A DNA stretch of 19,465 nt from Lachnospiraceae bacterium (GCA_902363825.1 CABJBK010000022.1:1-19465), one strand, 5' to 3'. Shown: positions 7,701 to 15,544, numbered from the stretch's first letter. Translations and numbers: made by a program. Notes: generated from the sequence alone by a model not told the origin.

Positions 7701-7716
7701 GGTGTTACGCAACACC
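7701..7716 (+). promoter_or_regulatory. Downstream LacI-type operator (O2)
   Basis: GGTGTTACGCAACACC is a 16-base palindrome apart from the central bases. It has the same arms as the upstream operator and the central CG step typical of LacI-family sites. It lies just after the expected transcription start, so binding would block initiation or escape. Confidence 0.85.
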
Positions 7717-7739
7717 AACATTATTTAGGAGGGATTTAT

Positions 7740-9038
7740 ATGAAAGGGAAAAAGATTGTAGCACTTGGATTGATCGCTGTAATGACAGGGAGCATGCTGG
7801 CAGGATGTGGGGGTACATCCGGCGGCGAAAGCGGAACCGAACAGACGGCAAAGAGCGATGGAGGAACGGTGGAACTTGAACTGTTTTCCAGTAAAACAGA
7901 GAATGCGGACGCACTGCAGAAGATGATCGATGGATTTATGGAACAGAATCCGGACATCAAGATCACGCTCACCTCAGAGTCGGATGCCGCAACAGTTTTA
8001 AAAACAAGACTGACCAAGAATGATATTCCGGAGCTTATCTCAATGGGCGGTGATTCCAACTATACCGAGCTTCAGAGCGCGGGCGTACTGCTTGACTTGA
8101 GCGGAGACGATTTCATCTCCGAAGTGCAGGATGCATATCTTGAGATGCTTTATGATGTAAATGTTGACAAGGAACAGGCAGCATATGGCGTACCGTACGC
8201 AACCAATGCTTCCGGCGTTTTATATAATGAAGACCTGTTTGCGCAGGCTGGAGTGGAAGTGCCAAAGACCTGGAGCGAGTTTCAGGATGTTATAACAAAG
8301 CTGGAGGATGCGGGAATCACACCGTTTGAATTCACCTTCGCGGACAGCTGGACCTGCCTCCCGCCGTGGAACAGTATGGCACCGGTCATCCCGGCAGCAG
8401 ACTTTACCGATCAGAGAAAAGAAGGAAAAACAACATTTGTCGGTACACATGAAGAGATCCTGGAAAAATATCTGTCGCTTTTGGATCATGCACAGGATGA
8501 TTTCATGGGAACCACCTACACAGACGGTAACGCAGCATTCGCAAATGGCAGTGCGGCAATGATGATCAACGGAAACTGGGCAATTTCCGAGTTCTTAAAT
8601 ACAAATCCGGATATGAATGTCAATATGTTTGCATTCCCGTCCGTAGATGATGAGAGCAAAAACACGGTAACTTCCGGTGTAGACGTATTATTCGCAGTAT
8701 CCAACCAGGGAAGCGAAGAGCAGCAGGAAGCAGCAAAAGAATTTATCCGCTACGCGCTGACCAAAGATGTTGCACAGGAATATATTGACGATCAGTTCGC
8801 ATTCTCCGCAGTAAACGGTGTGGAACAGCAGAATGAGACGGTATCCGGTGTCGCAAAAGATATCGCGAACGGCAAGGTATCCAACTTCCCGGATCACTAC
8901 TATCCGAACGGATTTGATCTGTCAACGATCTTACAGCAGTTTGCTTTAAATAAAGTAAATGGCATGGATGATACCGAAAATATATCAGAAACACTGGCAT
9001 CCTGTGACGAGCAGTACGATGCGGCAAATGTAGAATAA
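7740..9038 (+). CDS. Sugar ABC transporter substrate-binding lipoprotein
   Basis: A 432-residue extracellular solute-binding protein of family 1 (MalE-like). The signal ends in a lipobox, SMLAGC, placing the lipid on C23, followed by a Gly/Ser-rich spacer. The mature part has the usual SBP_1 features: VELELFSSKT at the start of the first lobe, a hinge around AYGVPYATNASGVLYNEDLF, PKTWSEFQDVITKLEDAG, and FANGSAAMMINGNWAISEF near residue 280. It is the first gene of the operon, with AGGAGGG seven bases before the ATG. The downstream isomaltase-type glucosidase suggests the ligand is isomaltose, panose or related alpha-1,6 gluco-oligosaccharides, which is inference. Confidence 0.93.
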   Translation: MKGKKIVALGLIAVMTGSMLAGCGGTSGGESGTEQTAKSDGGTVELELFSSKTENADALQKMIDGFMEQNPDIKITLTSESDAATVLKTRLTKNDIPELISMGGDSNYTELQSAGVLLDLSGDDFISEVQDAYLEMLYDVNVDKEQAAYGVPYATNASGVLYNEDLFAQAGVEVPKTWSEFQDVITKLEDAGITPFEFTFADSWTCLPPWNSMAPVIPAADFTDQRKEGKTTFVGTHEEILEKYLSLLDHAQDDFMGTTYTDGNAAFANGSAAMMINGNWAISEFLNTNPDMNVNMFAFPSVDDESKNTVTSGVDVLFAVSNQGSEEQQEAAKEFIRYALTKDVAQEYIDDQFAFSAVNGVEQQNETVSGVAKDIANGKVSNFPDHYYPNGFDLSTILQQFALNKVNGMDDTENISETLASCDEQYDAANVE

Positions 9039-9057
9039 AAACAAAAGAGGCGTTTGT

Positions 9058-9930
9058 ATGAGACAGAAAAATAGAATTAACAAGGCATTTTATATTATGA
9101 CAGTGCCGATGGCGATCCTGTTTTTCTGTTTTCATACCTTTCCGTTTCTGCAGGGTGTGTTTTACAGCTTTACGGACTGGAAAGGATATGGAAACTGGAA
9201 ATTTGTAGGATTGCGTAATTATCTTCATATCTTTCAGGATAAAAATGTGCTCTCTGCATACCTTTTTACTTTTGAATTCGCGGTCTGCGCGACCATACTG
9301 GTCAACGTGTTAAGTCTTTTGGTGGCATGCGCGCTGAATGCGAAGATCAAATGTAAAAACTTCTTAAAAGCAGTCTTTTTCCTGCCGTATATGCTTGGAA
9401 CACTGATCATCAGCTATGTATTTAAATACATTTTTTCCAACATCATTCCGGCGTTCGGAAAGGCACTCGGCATTGCGGCGTTAAGCAGCAATGTACTCGG
9501 AACCAATCATGCGTGGATCGGGGTACTGGTGGTTACGGTATGGCAGTCCATGGCGTTTAATACGCTGATCTATCTCTCAGGACTGCAGACGGTAGACCGT
9601 GATCTCTATGAGGCTGCGGCACTGGATGGCGCGACCGGCTGGAAACGCTTTATCAAGATCACGTTTCCGCTGATCGCACCGTTCTTTACGATCAACATGG
9701 TCCTTAGCGGAAAAAATTTCCTGATGGCATTTGATCAGTTTATCGCAATGACCAACGGCGGACCCGGAACGGCAACCACAACGATCTCCGTGCTGATCTA
9801 TAAGAAAGGCTTCAGTGGCGGACAGTTCGCATACCAGTCGGCAAATGCGGTGGTACTGTTCTTAGTAGTAGTATTGATCTCGGTATTTCAGCTTCGGGTA
9901 TTGGAGCGAAGGGAGGCGAAGGTGAACTGA
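9058..9930 (+). CDS. Sugar ABC transporter permease, MalF/UgpA type
   Basis: A 290-residue inner-membrane permease with six predicted helices. It carries the EAA signature that contacts the ATPase (EAAALDGATGWKRFIKITFP, about residues 184-203) and the family's FTDWKGYGNWKFVGLRNY near the N-terminus. It starts 19 bases after the binding protein stop and shares one base with the next permease (TGATG), so it is translationally coupled. It forms a heterodimer with that permease. No ATPase gene follows, so a shared MsmX/MsmK-type ATPase encoded elsewhere is expected. Confidence 0.93.
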   Translation: MRQKNRINKAFYIMTVPMAILFFCFHTFPFLQGVFYSFTDWKGYGNWKFVGLRNYLHIFQDKNVLSAYLFTFEFAVCATILVNVLSLLVACALNAKIKCKNFLKAVFFLPYMLGTLIISYVFKYIFSNIIPAFGKALGIAALSSNVLGTNHAWIGVLVVTVWQSMAFNTLIYLSGLQTVDRDLYEAAALDGATGWKRFIKITFPLIAPFFTINMVLSGKNFLMAFDQFIAMTNGGPGTATTTISVLIYKKGFSGGQFAYQSANAVVLFLVVVLISVFQLRVLERREAKVN

Positions 9931-10775
9931 TGGAACAGGTGATAAAAACAAAAAAAGAAAAGGCAAATCTGCCACTTACACTGCTTTTATTTCTGATCGC
10001 GATCCTGTTCATTTTCGGACCGCTCTATATGACAGTAGTGATAGCCTTAAAAAGTCCGCAGGAGATGGGAAATGTGCTTGCACTTCCAAAGAGCATCCAG
10101 TGGAGCAATTTCACGAAGGCATGGGAGATGACAGATTATCCGAGAAAATTCGGAAACACATTGTTTATTACGCTGGTAAATCTCGTATTTACCGTATTTA
10201 CCAATGCGATGGCTTCCTACGCGATCGCGAGAAACCGTAAAAAGAGCAGATTTTTCAATTTCCTGTATTACTATTTTATCAGCGCAATGTTCATTCCGTT
10301 TAATGTTCTGATGCTTCCGTTAGTAAATGAGGCAAATAAATTTCATATCGATAATGTCATCGGTATCACATTTTTGTATATTGTATTCGGTATGCCGATG
10401 AATACGTTTCTGTATACCGGCTATATCAAATCCATACCGGAAGCGCTTGATGAGGCGGCAGTGATCGACGGCGCAACGCCGATCCAGACCTTTGTGCTTA
10501 TCATGTTTCCGATGTTAAAGCCGATGACGGCGACGGTTGCGATCCTGTCCGTGATGTGGACGTGGAATGACTTTCTGATGCCGCTCGTACTTTTAAGTGA
10601 CAAGAGCCAGCAGACATTACAGCTTGCGCAGTACATTTTCCAGGGACAGTTCAATACGCAGTATAACCTGGCATTTGCCTCGTATCTGCTAGTTCTGCTT
10701 CCGGTGCTGATCTTTTATGTGATCTGCCAGAAATGGATCATTTCCGGTGTTGTGACCGGTGCGGTAAAACAGTAA
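9930..10775 (+). CDS. Sugar ABC transporter permease, MalG/UgpE type
   Basis: A 281-residue permease. A short cytoplasmic N-terminus rich in lysine is followed by six helices. The EAA loop is EAAVIDGATPIQTFVLIMFP (about residues 172-191), as in MalG-type subunits. The ATG overlaps the stop of the first permease. It partners that protein in the membrane. The next gene, a glucosidase, starts 27 bases downstream without a terminator. Confidence 0.93.
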   Translation: MEQVIKTKKEKANLPLTLLLFLIAILFIFGPLYMTVVIALKSPQEMGNVLALPKSIQWSNFTKAWEMTDYPRKFGNTLFITLVNLVFTVFTNAMASYAIARNRKKSRFFNFLYYYFISAMFIPFNVLMLPLVNEANKFHIDNVIGITFLYIVFGMPMNTFLYTGYIKSIPEALDEAAVIDGATPIQTFVLIMFPMLKPMTATVAILSVMWTWNDFLMPLVLLSDKSQQTLQLAQYIFQGQFNTQYNLAFASYLLVLLPVLIFYVICQKWIISGVVTGAVKQ

Positions 10776-10802
10776 AGAAAAGAGAAAAGTGAGGAAAAAG
10801 AT

Positions 10803-12473
10803 ATGAAAAACGCATGGTGGAAAGAATCTGTGATCTACCAGATCTATCCGAGAAGCTTCTGCGACAGCAACGGCGACGGCATCGGAGACATCCAGGGTAT
10901 CATAAGCAAGTTAGACTATTTGAAGCGGCTTGGGATCGATATTATCTGGCTTTCTCCGGTCTATGAATCACCGAATGACGATAACGGATATGATATCAGT
11001 GATTACAGAAAGATCATGAAAGAATTCGGAAGCATGGAGGATTTTGACCGGCTTCTGGCGGAAGCGCATGTGCGCAACATCCGTATCATCATGGATCTCG
11101 TGGTCAACCATACATCCGATGAACATGCATGGTTTGTGGAGAGCAGAAAGAGCAGGGAAAACCCGTACCGTGATTTTTACATCTGGAAAGAGGGAAAAGA
11201 CGGAAAAGAGCCGAATAACTGGGGATCCTGGTTCGGCGGAAGCGCATGGCAGTATGATGAGATGACCGATATGTATTATCTGCATATTTTCTCGAAAAAG
11301 CAGCCGGATCTGAACTGGGATAACGCGGATGTAAGAACGCAGGTCTATGATATGATGCGCTGGTGGCTGGAAAAGGGCGTGGATGGTTTCCGCATGGATG
11401 TCATCAGCCTGATCTCCAAAAACCCGGATTTCCCGGATGGTGAGGTAAAAGGGCTGTATGGGGATCTGACCCCGTACTGCGCGCATGGCCCGCATGTCCA
11501 TGAATATTTACAGGAAATGAACCGCGAAGTGCTCTCAAAATACGATATCATGACGGTTGGAGAGACCGCATGCGTAACACTTGAAGAAGCGAAAAAGTAT
11601 GCGGGAGAAGACAGAAACGAGTTAAATATGGTATTCCAGTTTGAACATGTGGAACTCGGAAGCGGAAAATACGGAAAGTGGAACGATGCTCCGGTCGATC
11701 TGGTGCAACTTAAGAAAGTGTTCAAAAAATGGGAAGAAGGCCTTGAGGGGATCGGCTGGAATGCGCTGTTCTGGGGCAACCACGATCAGCCAAGGGCGGT
11801 TTCCAGATTCGGGGACGACAAAGAATACCGTGAGTGCTCCGCGAAAATGCTCGGTGTCTGCCTGCATCTGATGAAGGGTACGCCTTATATCTATCAGGGC
11901 GAGGAACTCGGCATGACAAACGCCGGTTTTGAGAATCTTTCAGATTACAGGGATCTGGAATCGATCAATGCGTACCATGAGCTGGTGGAGGAACAGGATG
12001 TCCCGGCAGAGCAGATGATGACTTATTTAAAGAAGATCAGCAGGGACAACGCGAGAACCCCGATGCAGTGGAATGATGAGGAAAATGCCGGATTCACGAC
12101 CGGAACGCCGTGGATCGCAGTCAATAAAAATTACAGAGAGATCAACGCGAAAGCGCAGATCAAAGATCCGGATTCTGTATACAATTTTTACCGGAAGCTG
12201 ATCCAGCTGCGGCATGAGGAGGAGATCGTGGTACACGGCAGCTTTGAGATGCTCTCAGAGGACAGCGAGCAGATCTTTGCGTATCAGCGTGTGCTCGATG
12301 ATACAAAGCTGGTGGTGTTATGCAATTTCACGCCGAACCATGTGGCATTTGACGGATTGCCGAAGAAAGCAAAGATCGTGATCACAAACTACAAGACCGA
12401 GGGCGGATCGTTTCTGCGGCCTTATGAGGCAGTGGCGTATAAAGTTCCGGTGGAGGAATCTTCAGATAAGTAA
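10803..12473 (+). CDS. GH13_31 alpha-glucosidase, probable oligo-1,6-glucosidase (isomaltase)
   Basis: A 556-residue cytoplasmic glycoside hydrolase, full length for the GH13_31 group. The conserved regions are present: DLVVNH (98-103), QPDLNW (167-172), FRMDV with nucleophile D199, VGE with acid/base E254, and NHDQ with D328. A calcium-type loop (DSNGDGIGD, 21-29) is also present. The residue after the nucleophile is Val (V200); in this family Val favours alpha-1,6 and Thr favours alpha-1,4 linkages, so hydrolysis of isomaltose-type sugars is predicted. Trehalose-6-phosphate or sucrose activity is less likely but not excluded. It is the last gene of the transporter operon and would cleave the imported oligosaccharides to glucose. 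Confidence 0.93.
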   Translation: MKNAWWKESVIYQIYPRSFCDSNGDGIGDIQGIISKLDYLKRLGIDIIWLSPVYESPNDDNGYDISDYRKIMKEFGSMEDFDRLLAEAHVRNIRIIMDLVVNHTSDEHAWFVESRKSRENPYRDFYIWKEGKDGKEPNNWGSWFGGSAWQYDEMTDMYYLHIFSKKQPDLNWDNADVRTQVYDMMRWWLEKGVDGFRMDVISLISKNPDFPDGEVKGLYGDLTPYCAHGPHVHEYLQEMNREVLSKYDIMTVGETACVTLEEAKKYAGEDRNELNMVFQFEHVELGSGKYGKWNDAPVDLVQLKKVFKKWEEGLEGIGWNALFWGNHDQPRAVSRFGDDKEYRECSAKMLGVCLHLMKGTPYIYQGEELGMTNAGFENLSDYRDLESINAYHELVEEQDVPAEQMMTYLKKISRDNARTPMQWNDEENAGFTTGTPWIAVNKNYREINAKAQIKDPDSVYNFYRKLIQLRHEEEIVVHGSFEMLSEDSEQIFAYQRVLDDTKLVVLCNFTPNHVAFDGLPKKAKIVITNYKTEGGSFLRPYEAVAYKVPVEESSDK

Positions 12474-12491
12474 ATCGCTGTATGTAACATC

Positions 12492-12538
12492 AAAGACATT
12501 CGTGTCTGGTAAAAATACCGGGCGTGAATGTCTTTTTT
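12492..12538 (+). terminator. Terminator of the alpha-glucoside operon
   Basis: AAAGACATTC (12492-12501) pairs with GAATGTCTTT (12526-12535). An inner GGTA/TACC pairing and a run of six Ts complete it. It lies 18 bases after the glucosidase stop. Confidence 0.9.
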
Positions 12539-12807
12539 GGGCATCAGATAAGTTTGACAATGAAAGCGTAATTACCCGCATATTTCGTATGTTATGGACA
12601 GTATGAGGAAAAATTCAGGGAGCGATAAAAGAAAAGGGCGTTTGGTTAATTCCAGATGATGCGATAATATCAATTCTATATATACAATGATTGACTCGTT
12701 AAGTGAGGAAGAACTGTTTAAGCCACACATGAGAAAATGGAAGAAGATTGGTTGTAATCTGAAATATGGGTAAAATATCACAAAAATCGAATGAGAATTT
12801 TGTGGCT
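12539..12807 (+). pseudogene. Decayed coding DNA with a ClbS/DfsB-like fragment
   Basis: No intact gene. Bases 12687-12773 encode a 28-residue peptide, MIDSLSEEELFKPHMRKWKK plus eight residues, that resembles the middle of ClbS/DfsB (DUF1706) four-helix proteins. Those have a LSEEELF..H..KW segment and, at the C-terminus, IRKWKK. One explanation is a deletion between the two RKW-coding sites, which would fuse the middle to the tail. Upstream, at about 12595-12680, short pieces in shifted frames (YGQYEEKFRE, then AIKEKGVWLIPDDAI) also look like former protein, but I cannot name them. The ClbS link is from memory of the family and is tentative. Confidence 0.4.
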
Positions 12808-12823
12808 GGTTACACGTTTAACC
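12808..12823 (+). promoter_or_regulatory. LacI-type operator in front of the kinase-like gene
   Basis: GGTTACACGTTTAACC is a near-palindrome with a central CG step. It matches the operator at 17697-17712 at 14 of 16 positions and lies in the same place relative to a promoter. It is probably a target of the LacI regulator at 17776-18786. Confidence 0.75.
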
Positions 12824-12824
12824 T

Positions 12825-12853
12825 TTGTAAAAACCATATTTCTATTGTAATAT
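12825..12853 (+). promoter_or_regulatory. Promoter of the kinase-like gene
   Basis: TTGTAA (12825-12830) and TAATAT (12848-12853) are separated by 17 bases, directly after the operator. The spacing and position match those of the promoter at 17714-17742 exactly, within a segment about 75% identical. Confidence 0.7.
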
Positions 12854-12884
12854 TGAACCAGAATATCAAAAATCAGAAATCAAT

Positions 12885-12914
12885 GTGGCACAGAACAGAG
12901 GAGAAAAAACATGA
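12885..12914 (+). pseudogene. Vestigial LacI start codons overlapping the kinase-like gene
   Basis: GTG GCA CAG AAC AGA encodes M-A-Q-N-R, the same first five residues as the LacI protein at 17776 (ATG GCG CAG AAC AGG). The frame then ends after nine codons at a TGA that overlaps the ATG of the next gene. It looks like the cut-off 5' end of a LacI gene copy whose body has been replaced. It may still be read as a leader peptide, though no ribosome site is obvious before the GTG. Confidence 0.65.
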
Positions 12915-13447
12915 ATAAAGAAATGACCGTAAATGGGAAAAGCTATACAATAATTAAATTGTTAGGAAAGGGGAAAGGTGGATATTCTTATTTGGCAGAG
13001 TCTGGAAATAACAGGTATGTTTTGAAGCAGATACATCATGAACCTTGTGATTATTATCAGTTCGGAAACAAGCTTGAGGCAGAAATCAGGGATTACAAGA
13101 AATTGAAAGAAATCGGAATAAAGATGCCTGCCATGCTTGAAACAGATGTGAAAAATGAACGTATTTTGAAGGAGTTTATTGACGGTGACACGATTTATCA
13201 GTTGGTTTTAGAAGACAAGATGAAAACTGGCTATATCGAGCAATTGCATAAAATGTGTGCGCTGTTATATGCTGCCAATACAAATATTGATTATTTTCCA
13301 ACGAATTTTGTTGTACATAATGAAGAAATATATTATGTGGATTTCGAGTGCAACGATTACATGGAAGAATGGAATTTTGAAAACTGGGGTGTAAAATACT
13401 GGTCAAAGACACCGGAATTTCTGCAGTATGTGAAAGAACATTCATGA
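12911..13447 (+). CDS. Minimal protein-kinase-fold protein
   Basis: A 178-residue protein with kinase landmarks in order: a glycine-rich loop (LGKGKGGYSYLA, 18-29), an ATP lysine K39 in YVLKQI, a helix-C glutamate (E56 or E58), a catalytic loop DYFPTN (D127, N132, with the same spacing as D-L-K-P-x-N) and a metal-binding DFE (144-146) in place of DFG. It is much shorter than Ser/Thr kinases and closer in size to RIO/Bud32-like or small aminoglycoside-phosphotransferase-fold kinases. The region after DFE is only about 32 residues, so the C-lobe is minimal. AGGAG precedes the ATG. It has a LacI-type operator and promoter copied from the LacI gene at 17776. Its substrate is unknown. Confidence 0.75.
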   Translation: MNKEMTVNGKSYTIIKLLGKGKGGYSYLAESGNNRYVLKQIHHEPCDYYQFGNKLEAEIRDYKKLKEIGIKMPAMLETDVKNERILKEFIDGDTIYQLVLEDKMKTGYIEQLHKMCALLYAANTNIDYFPTNFVVHNEEIYYVDFECNDYMEEWNFENWGVKYWSKTPEFLQYVKEHS

Positions 13448-13535
13448 TACAAGTATTGTTTTCGTGCAGTGATAATCAATAATTACTTTCCAGATGTGTT
13501 TTACAAAATCGGAAGTTGAAGGAGAAATTTATGCA

Positions 13536-13838
13536 ATGAAAGAGAAAATATCTACCAATAAAATATTGGCTTCGACATCACTTGTGTTTGGTATACTCTC
13601 ATTATTTTCATTTGTGCTTTACTTTTACAGCGCAAATCATGCGCCGTATACCTATATTGATGTTATATTTTTGGGACCATTATGCTCGTTTATTGGAATC
13701 GTGATTTCTATTATCACACGAAAGAGTCGAAAAATACATCCTGCGCTATGGATATTAGGGATTATTAGTTGCATGCTTGGCTTTATTGTATGTATGTTTG
13801 TTTTTAGTATGTTGATAGTGCTAATGGCAGCTAAATAG
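13536..13838 (+). CDS. Small hypothetical membrane protein, DUF4190-like
   Basis: A 100-residue protein with three hydrophobic segments (about 11-30, 43-60 and 71-95) and a basic cytoplasmic loop (TRKSRKIH). The pattern of a first helix beginning ...GILSLFSF, a glycine-rich second helix and a third ending the protein is like DUF4190-type membrane proteins, but the match is by shape only. ATG 13536 lies 11 bases after AAGGAG (13519-13524). An out-of-frame ATG CAA TGA at 13531 sits at a better distance and its stop overlaps the real start. It follows the kinase-like gene by 88 bases on the same strand. Function unknown. Confidence 0.6.
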   Translation: MKEKISTNKILASTSLVFGILSLFSFVLYFYSANHAPYTYIDVIFLGPLCSFIGIVISIITRKSRKIHPALWILGIISCMLGFIVCMFVFSMLIVLMAAK

Positions 13839-14065
13839 GTAATAAAACCACGAGATGTTCCCCAATTATTGGAGCAGGCGGAGTGCCCGAAGCAATAGAA
13901 GCTGCAAATATAGATAATCAGAAGAATACACTGAAAAACAAGCATTTGCGGGAATGATACGAATCGTATCACGTATGTGAATGAGCGTTTCTTTCATAGT
14001 TTTAAGCTTTTTGATAGGGTGGAGATGTCGGAAAGACAAACCAAAACAGAAAGGTGGAAAAAATT
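13839..14065 (+). pseudogene. Unidentified gene remnants
   Basis: No intact gene. Several short peptides in shifted frames look protein-like. At about 13852-13950 one frame reads CSPIIGAGGVPEAIEAANID. At 13956-14069 another runs from RITYVNERFFHSFKLFDRVE to a TGA that overlaps the ATG of the phosphatase pseudogene. That ATGA overlap suggests the second piece is the end of a gene once coupled to the phosphatase. I do not recognise either protein. Confidence 0.4.
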
Positions 14066-14577
14066 ATGAAAAAGAACGAAAAAAAAAGTTTACTGATTGG
14101 AAGTATATTCATTGCAATGTTTGCAGTATGGACAGTTTTGATTTTGACTGTGGATGTGCAGCCACTTGGTCAAAACGGAACAGGTATTGGATTTGCGGCA
14201 TTCAATTGTTGGTTTCACCATTTTACAGGGGTAAACATGGTAATTTATACGATTACCGATTGGATGGGGCTTGTGCCTGTCGCAATATGCCTTAGTTTCG
14301 CAGGTATTGGTCTGGTACAGTTGATTAAAAGAAGAAGCCTTTTCAGGGTGGATGCAGATATTATGATCCTGGGTGTATATTTTGTCATCGTGTTTCTGGC
14401 ATTACAGCGAAACGAATTATAAAGATTGTGGCAATCGCTTTTTCGGCATTTATGGTGATTGGAAGATTGGTTTCCGGAGTACATTGGTTCACAGATATCG
14501 TAGGTGGTGTCCTGTTAAGTGCTGGTGTGTTTATGCTTTATAAAGCGGCAGTTATGCTGGCATTAAAAGAAAAATAG
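14066..14577 (+). pseudogene. PAP2-family phosphatase, internally deleted and frameshifted
   Basis: The first frame (14066-14422, 118 residues) has the N-terminal membrane helices of a PAP2-type phosphatase and stops early at QRNEL. From about 14410 a second frame continues to 14577 with FMVIGRLVSGVHWFTDIVGG, the third PAP2 motif (R-x5-H-x3-D). The first two motifs (K-x6-RP and PSGH-type) are absent, so the catalytic core was lost by a deletion near 14395-14430 that also shifted the frame. AAGGTGG precedes the ATG. A full-length relative would act on a lipid phosphate at the membrane; this copy cannot. Confidence 0.82.
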
Positions 14578-14600
14578 AACAGGCATGGGAGGTATAGATT

Positions 14601-15215
14601 TTGGAATTTCATGAAAAACTTCAGGAATTAAGAAAAAGTCGGGGTTTGACACAGGAAGAATTAGCCGAGGCATTATTTGTTTCCAGAACCGCTATTTCAA
14701 AATGGGAATCTGGAAGAGGATACCCAGGCATAGATTCGTTAAAGGAAATATCCAGCTATTTTTCTGTATCAATTGATGATTTGTTATCTGGAGAACAATT
14801 GATTTTCATAGCAGAAAAAGAAAACAAATCAAATCTCAATAGTGTATGCGATTTGTTATTAGGGTTTGTTGACTTATTTTCGCTGATGCTGATATTTCTT
14901 CCGCTGTATCCGAAGCCGGTCAATGGATATATCTATTCAGTAAATCTCTTTGGGTATGTAGGTAATAATACCTTTATAATTAAGATTTATTGGGCATTGT
15001 TTGCCAGTTTAACGATTATTGGAATTGTAAAAATACTGATGGTCTATTTCAAATTTGAACAAGGCAAAAAGATAGTTACATCTTTGTCTGTAGGACTCAG
15101 TATAATTGCTGTTTTGTTTTTGGCTATGGCGAGAGAACCGTATGCGATAACCGTAACATTCCTGTTATTGCTTATCAAAGGCATTTTGCTTTATAAGCAA
15201 GCTAAGGCAGGTTGA
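14601..15215 (+). CDS. XRE-family regulator with a C-terminal membrane domain
   Basis: A 204-residue protein. Residues 3-62 are a Cro/C1-type helix-turn-helix (LTQEELAEALFVSRTAISKW, then YPGIDSLKEISSYFSVSIDDLLSGE). A short linker follows, then about four hydrophobic segments (82-101, 128-148, 158-175, 181-196). This is a known Firmicutes type: a membrane-tethered repressor that probably senses envelope state or antimicrobials and may control an adjacent gene. The start is a TTG at 14601, eight bases after GGGAGG; no ATG gives a full domain. It is complete, unlike its neighbours on both sides. The former partner genes may be among the decayed ones. Confidence 0.85.
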   Translation: MEFHEKLQELRKSRGLTQEELAEALFVSRTAISKWESGRGYPGIDSLKEISSYFSVSIDDLLSGEQLIFIAEKENKSNLNSVCDLLLGFVDLFSLMLIFLPLYPKPVNGYIYSVNLFGYVGNNTFIIKIYWALFASLTIIGIVKILMVYFKFEQGKKIVTSLSVGLSIIAVLFLAMAREPYAITVTFLLLLIKGILLYKQAKAG

Positions 15216-15417
15216 GAAGTTTGTAAGATCTCTTTCTATTACCATTCCGGCTAAATATGAGGATGAGATCTACAAATTATATCCAACAGATATATATTAT
15301 ATTGAGACAATTGACAGGCGTACATATCTGTATACAGCCAGTCGGGTTTATCAAAGTAGTGAGAAGCTGCTCTCGTTAGAGAAACTCTTAGAGGCAGCTG
15401 ATAAAGGAAATAAATGA
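15216..15417 (+). pseudogene. LytTR-type regulator fragment
   Basis: One frame gives about 67 residues, SLSITIPAKYEDEIYKLYPT followed by DIYYIETIDRRTYLYT and ending EKLLEAADKGNK. DIYYIE..DR.T.LYT is the start of a LytTR DNA-binding domain. The second half, with the FFRASKS-type recognition strand, is missing, and the frame has no start of its own because it begins inside the end of the XRE gene. It is a remnant truncated at both ends. Confidence 0.6.
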
Positions 15418-15544
15418 TTTACAGATAGATGGATTGCCACGGGTAGACAGATTAAACGCACTTGGGGGAAAATATGTGAATCTGGAATATACACTGCCAA
15501 ATGGACAGATATATGAATCGATAAAAATATATAAACGTACCTGA
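15418..15544 (+). pseudogene. Unidentified C-terminal gene fragment
   Basis: An open frame of about 41 residues contains VDRLNALGGKYVNLEYTLPN and ends GQIYESIKIYKRT before a TGA at 15542-15544. It looks like the end of a small beta-rich protein, but I do not recognise the family. It has no start codon or ribosome site. From here to 15638 I see only an AT-rich leader with GGGAG for the TetR fragment. Confidence 0.35.

Noticed and set aside
10968..11501. A 177-codon open frame on the minus strand
   Set aside because: It lies opposite the glucosidase catalytic domain, whose motifs are unmistakable. The reverse translation resembles no protein.
12782..12806. Hairpin CACAAAA/TTTTGTG as a terminator
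   Set aside because: The stem is AT-rich, the loop is unstructured and no T-run follows.
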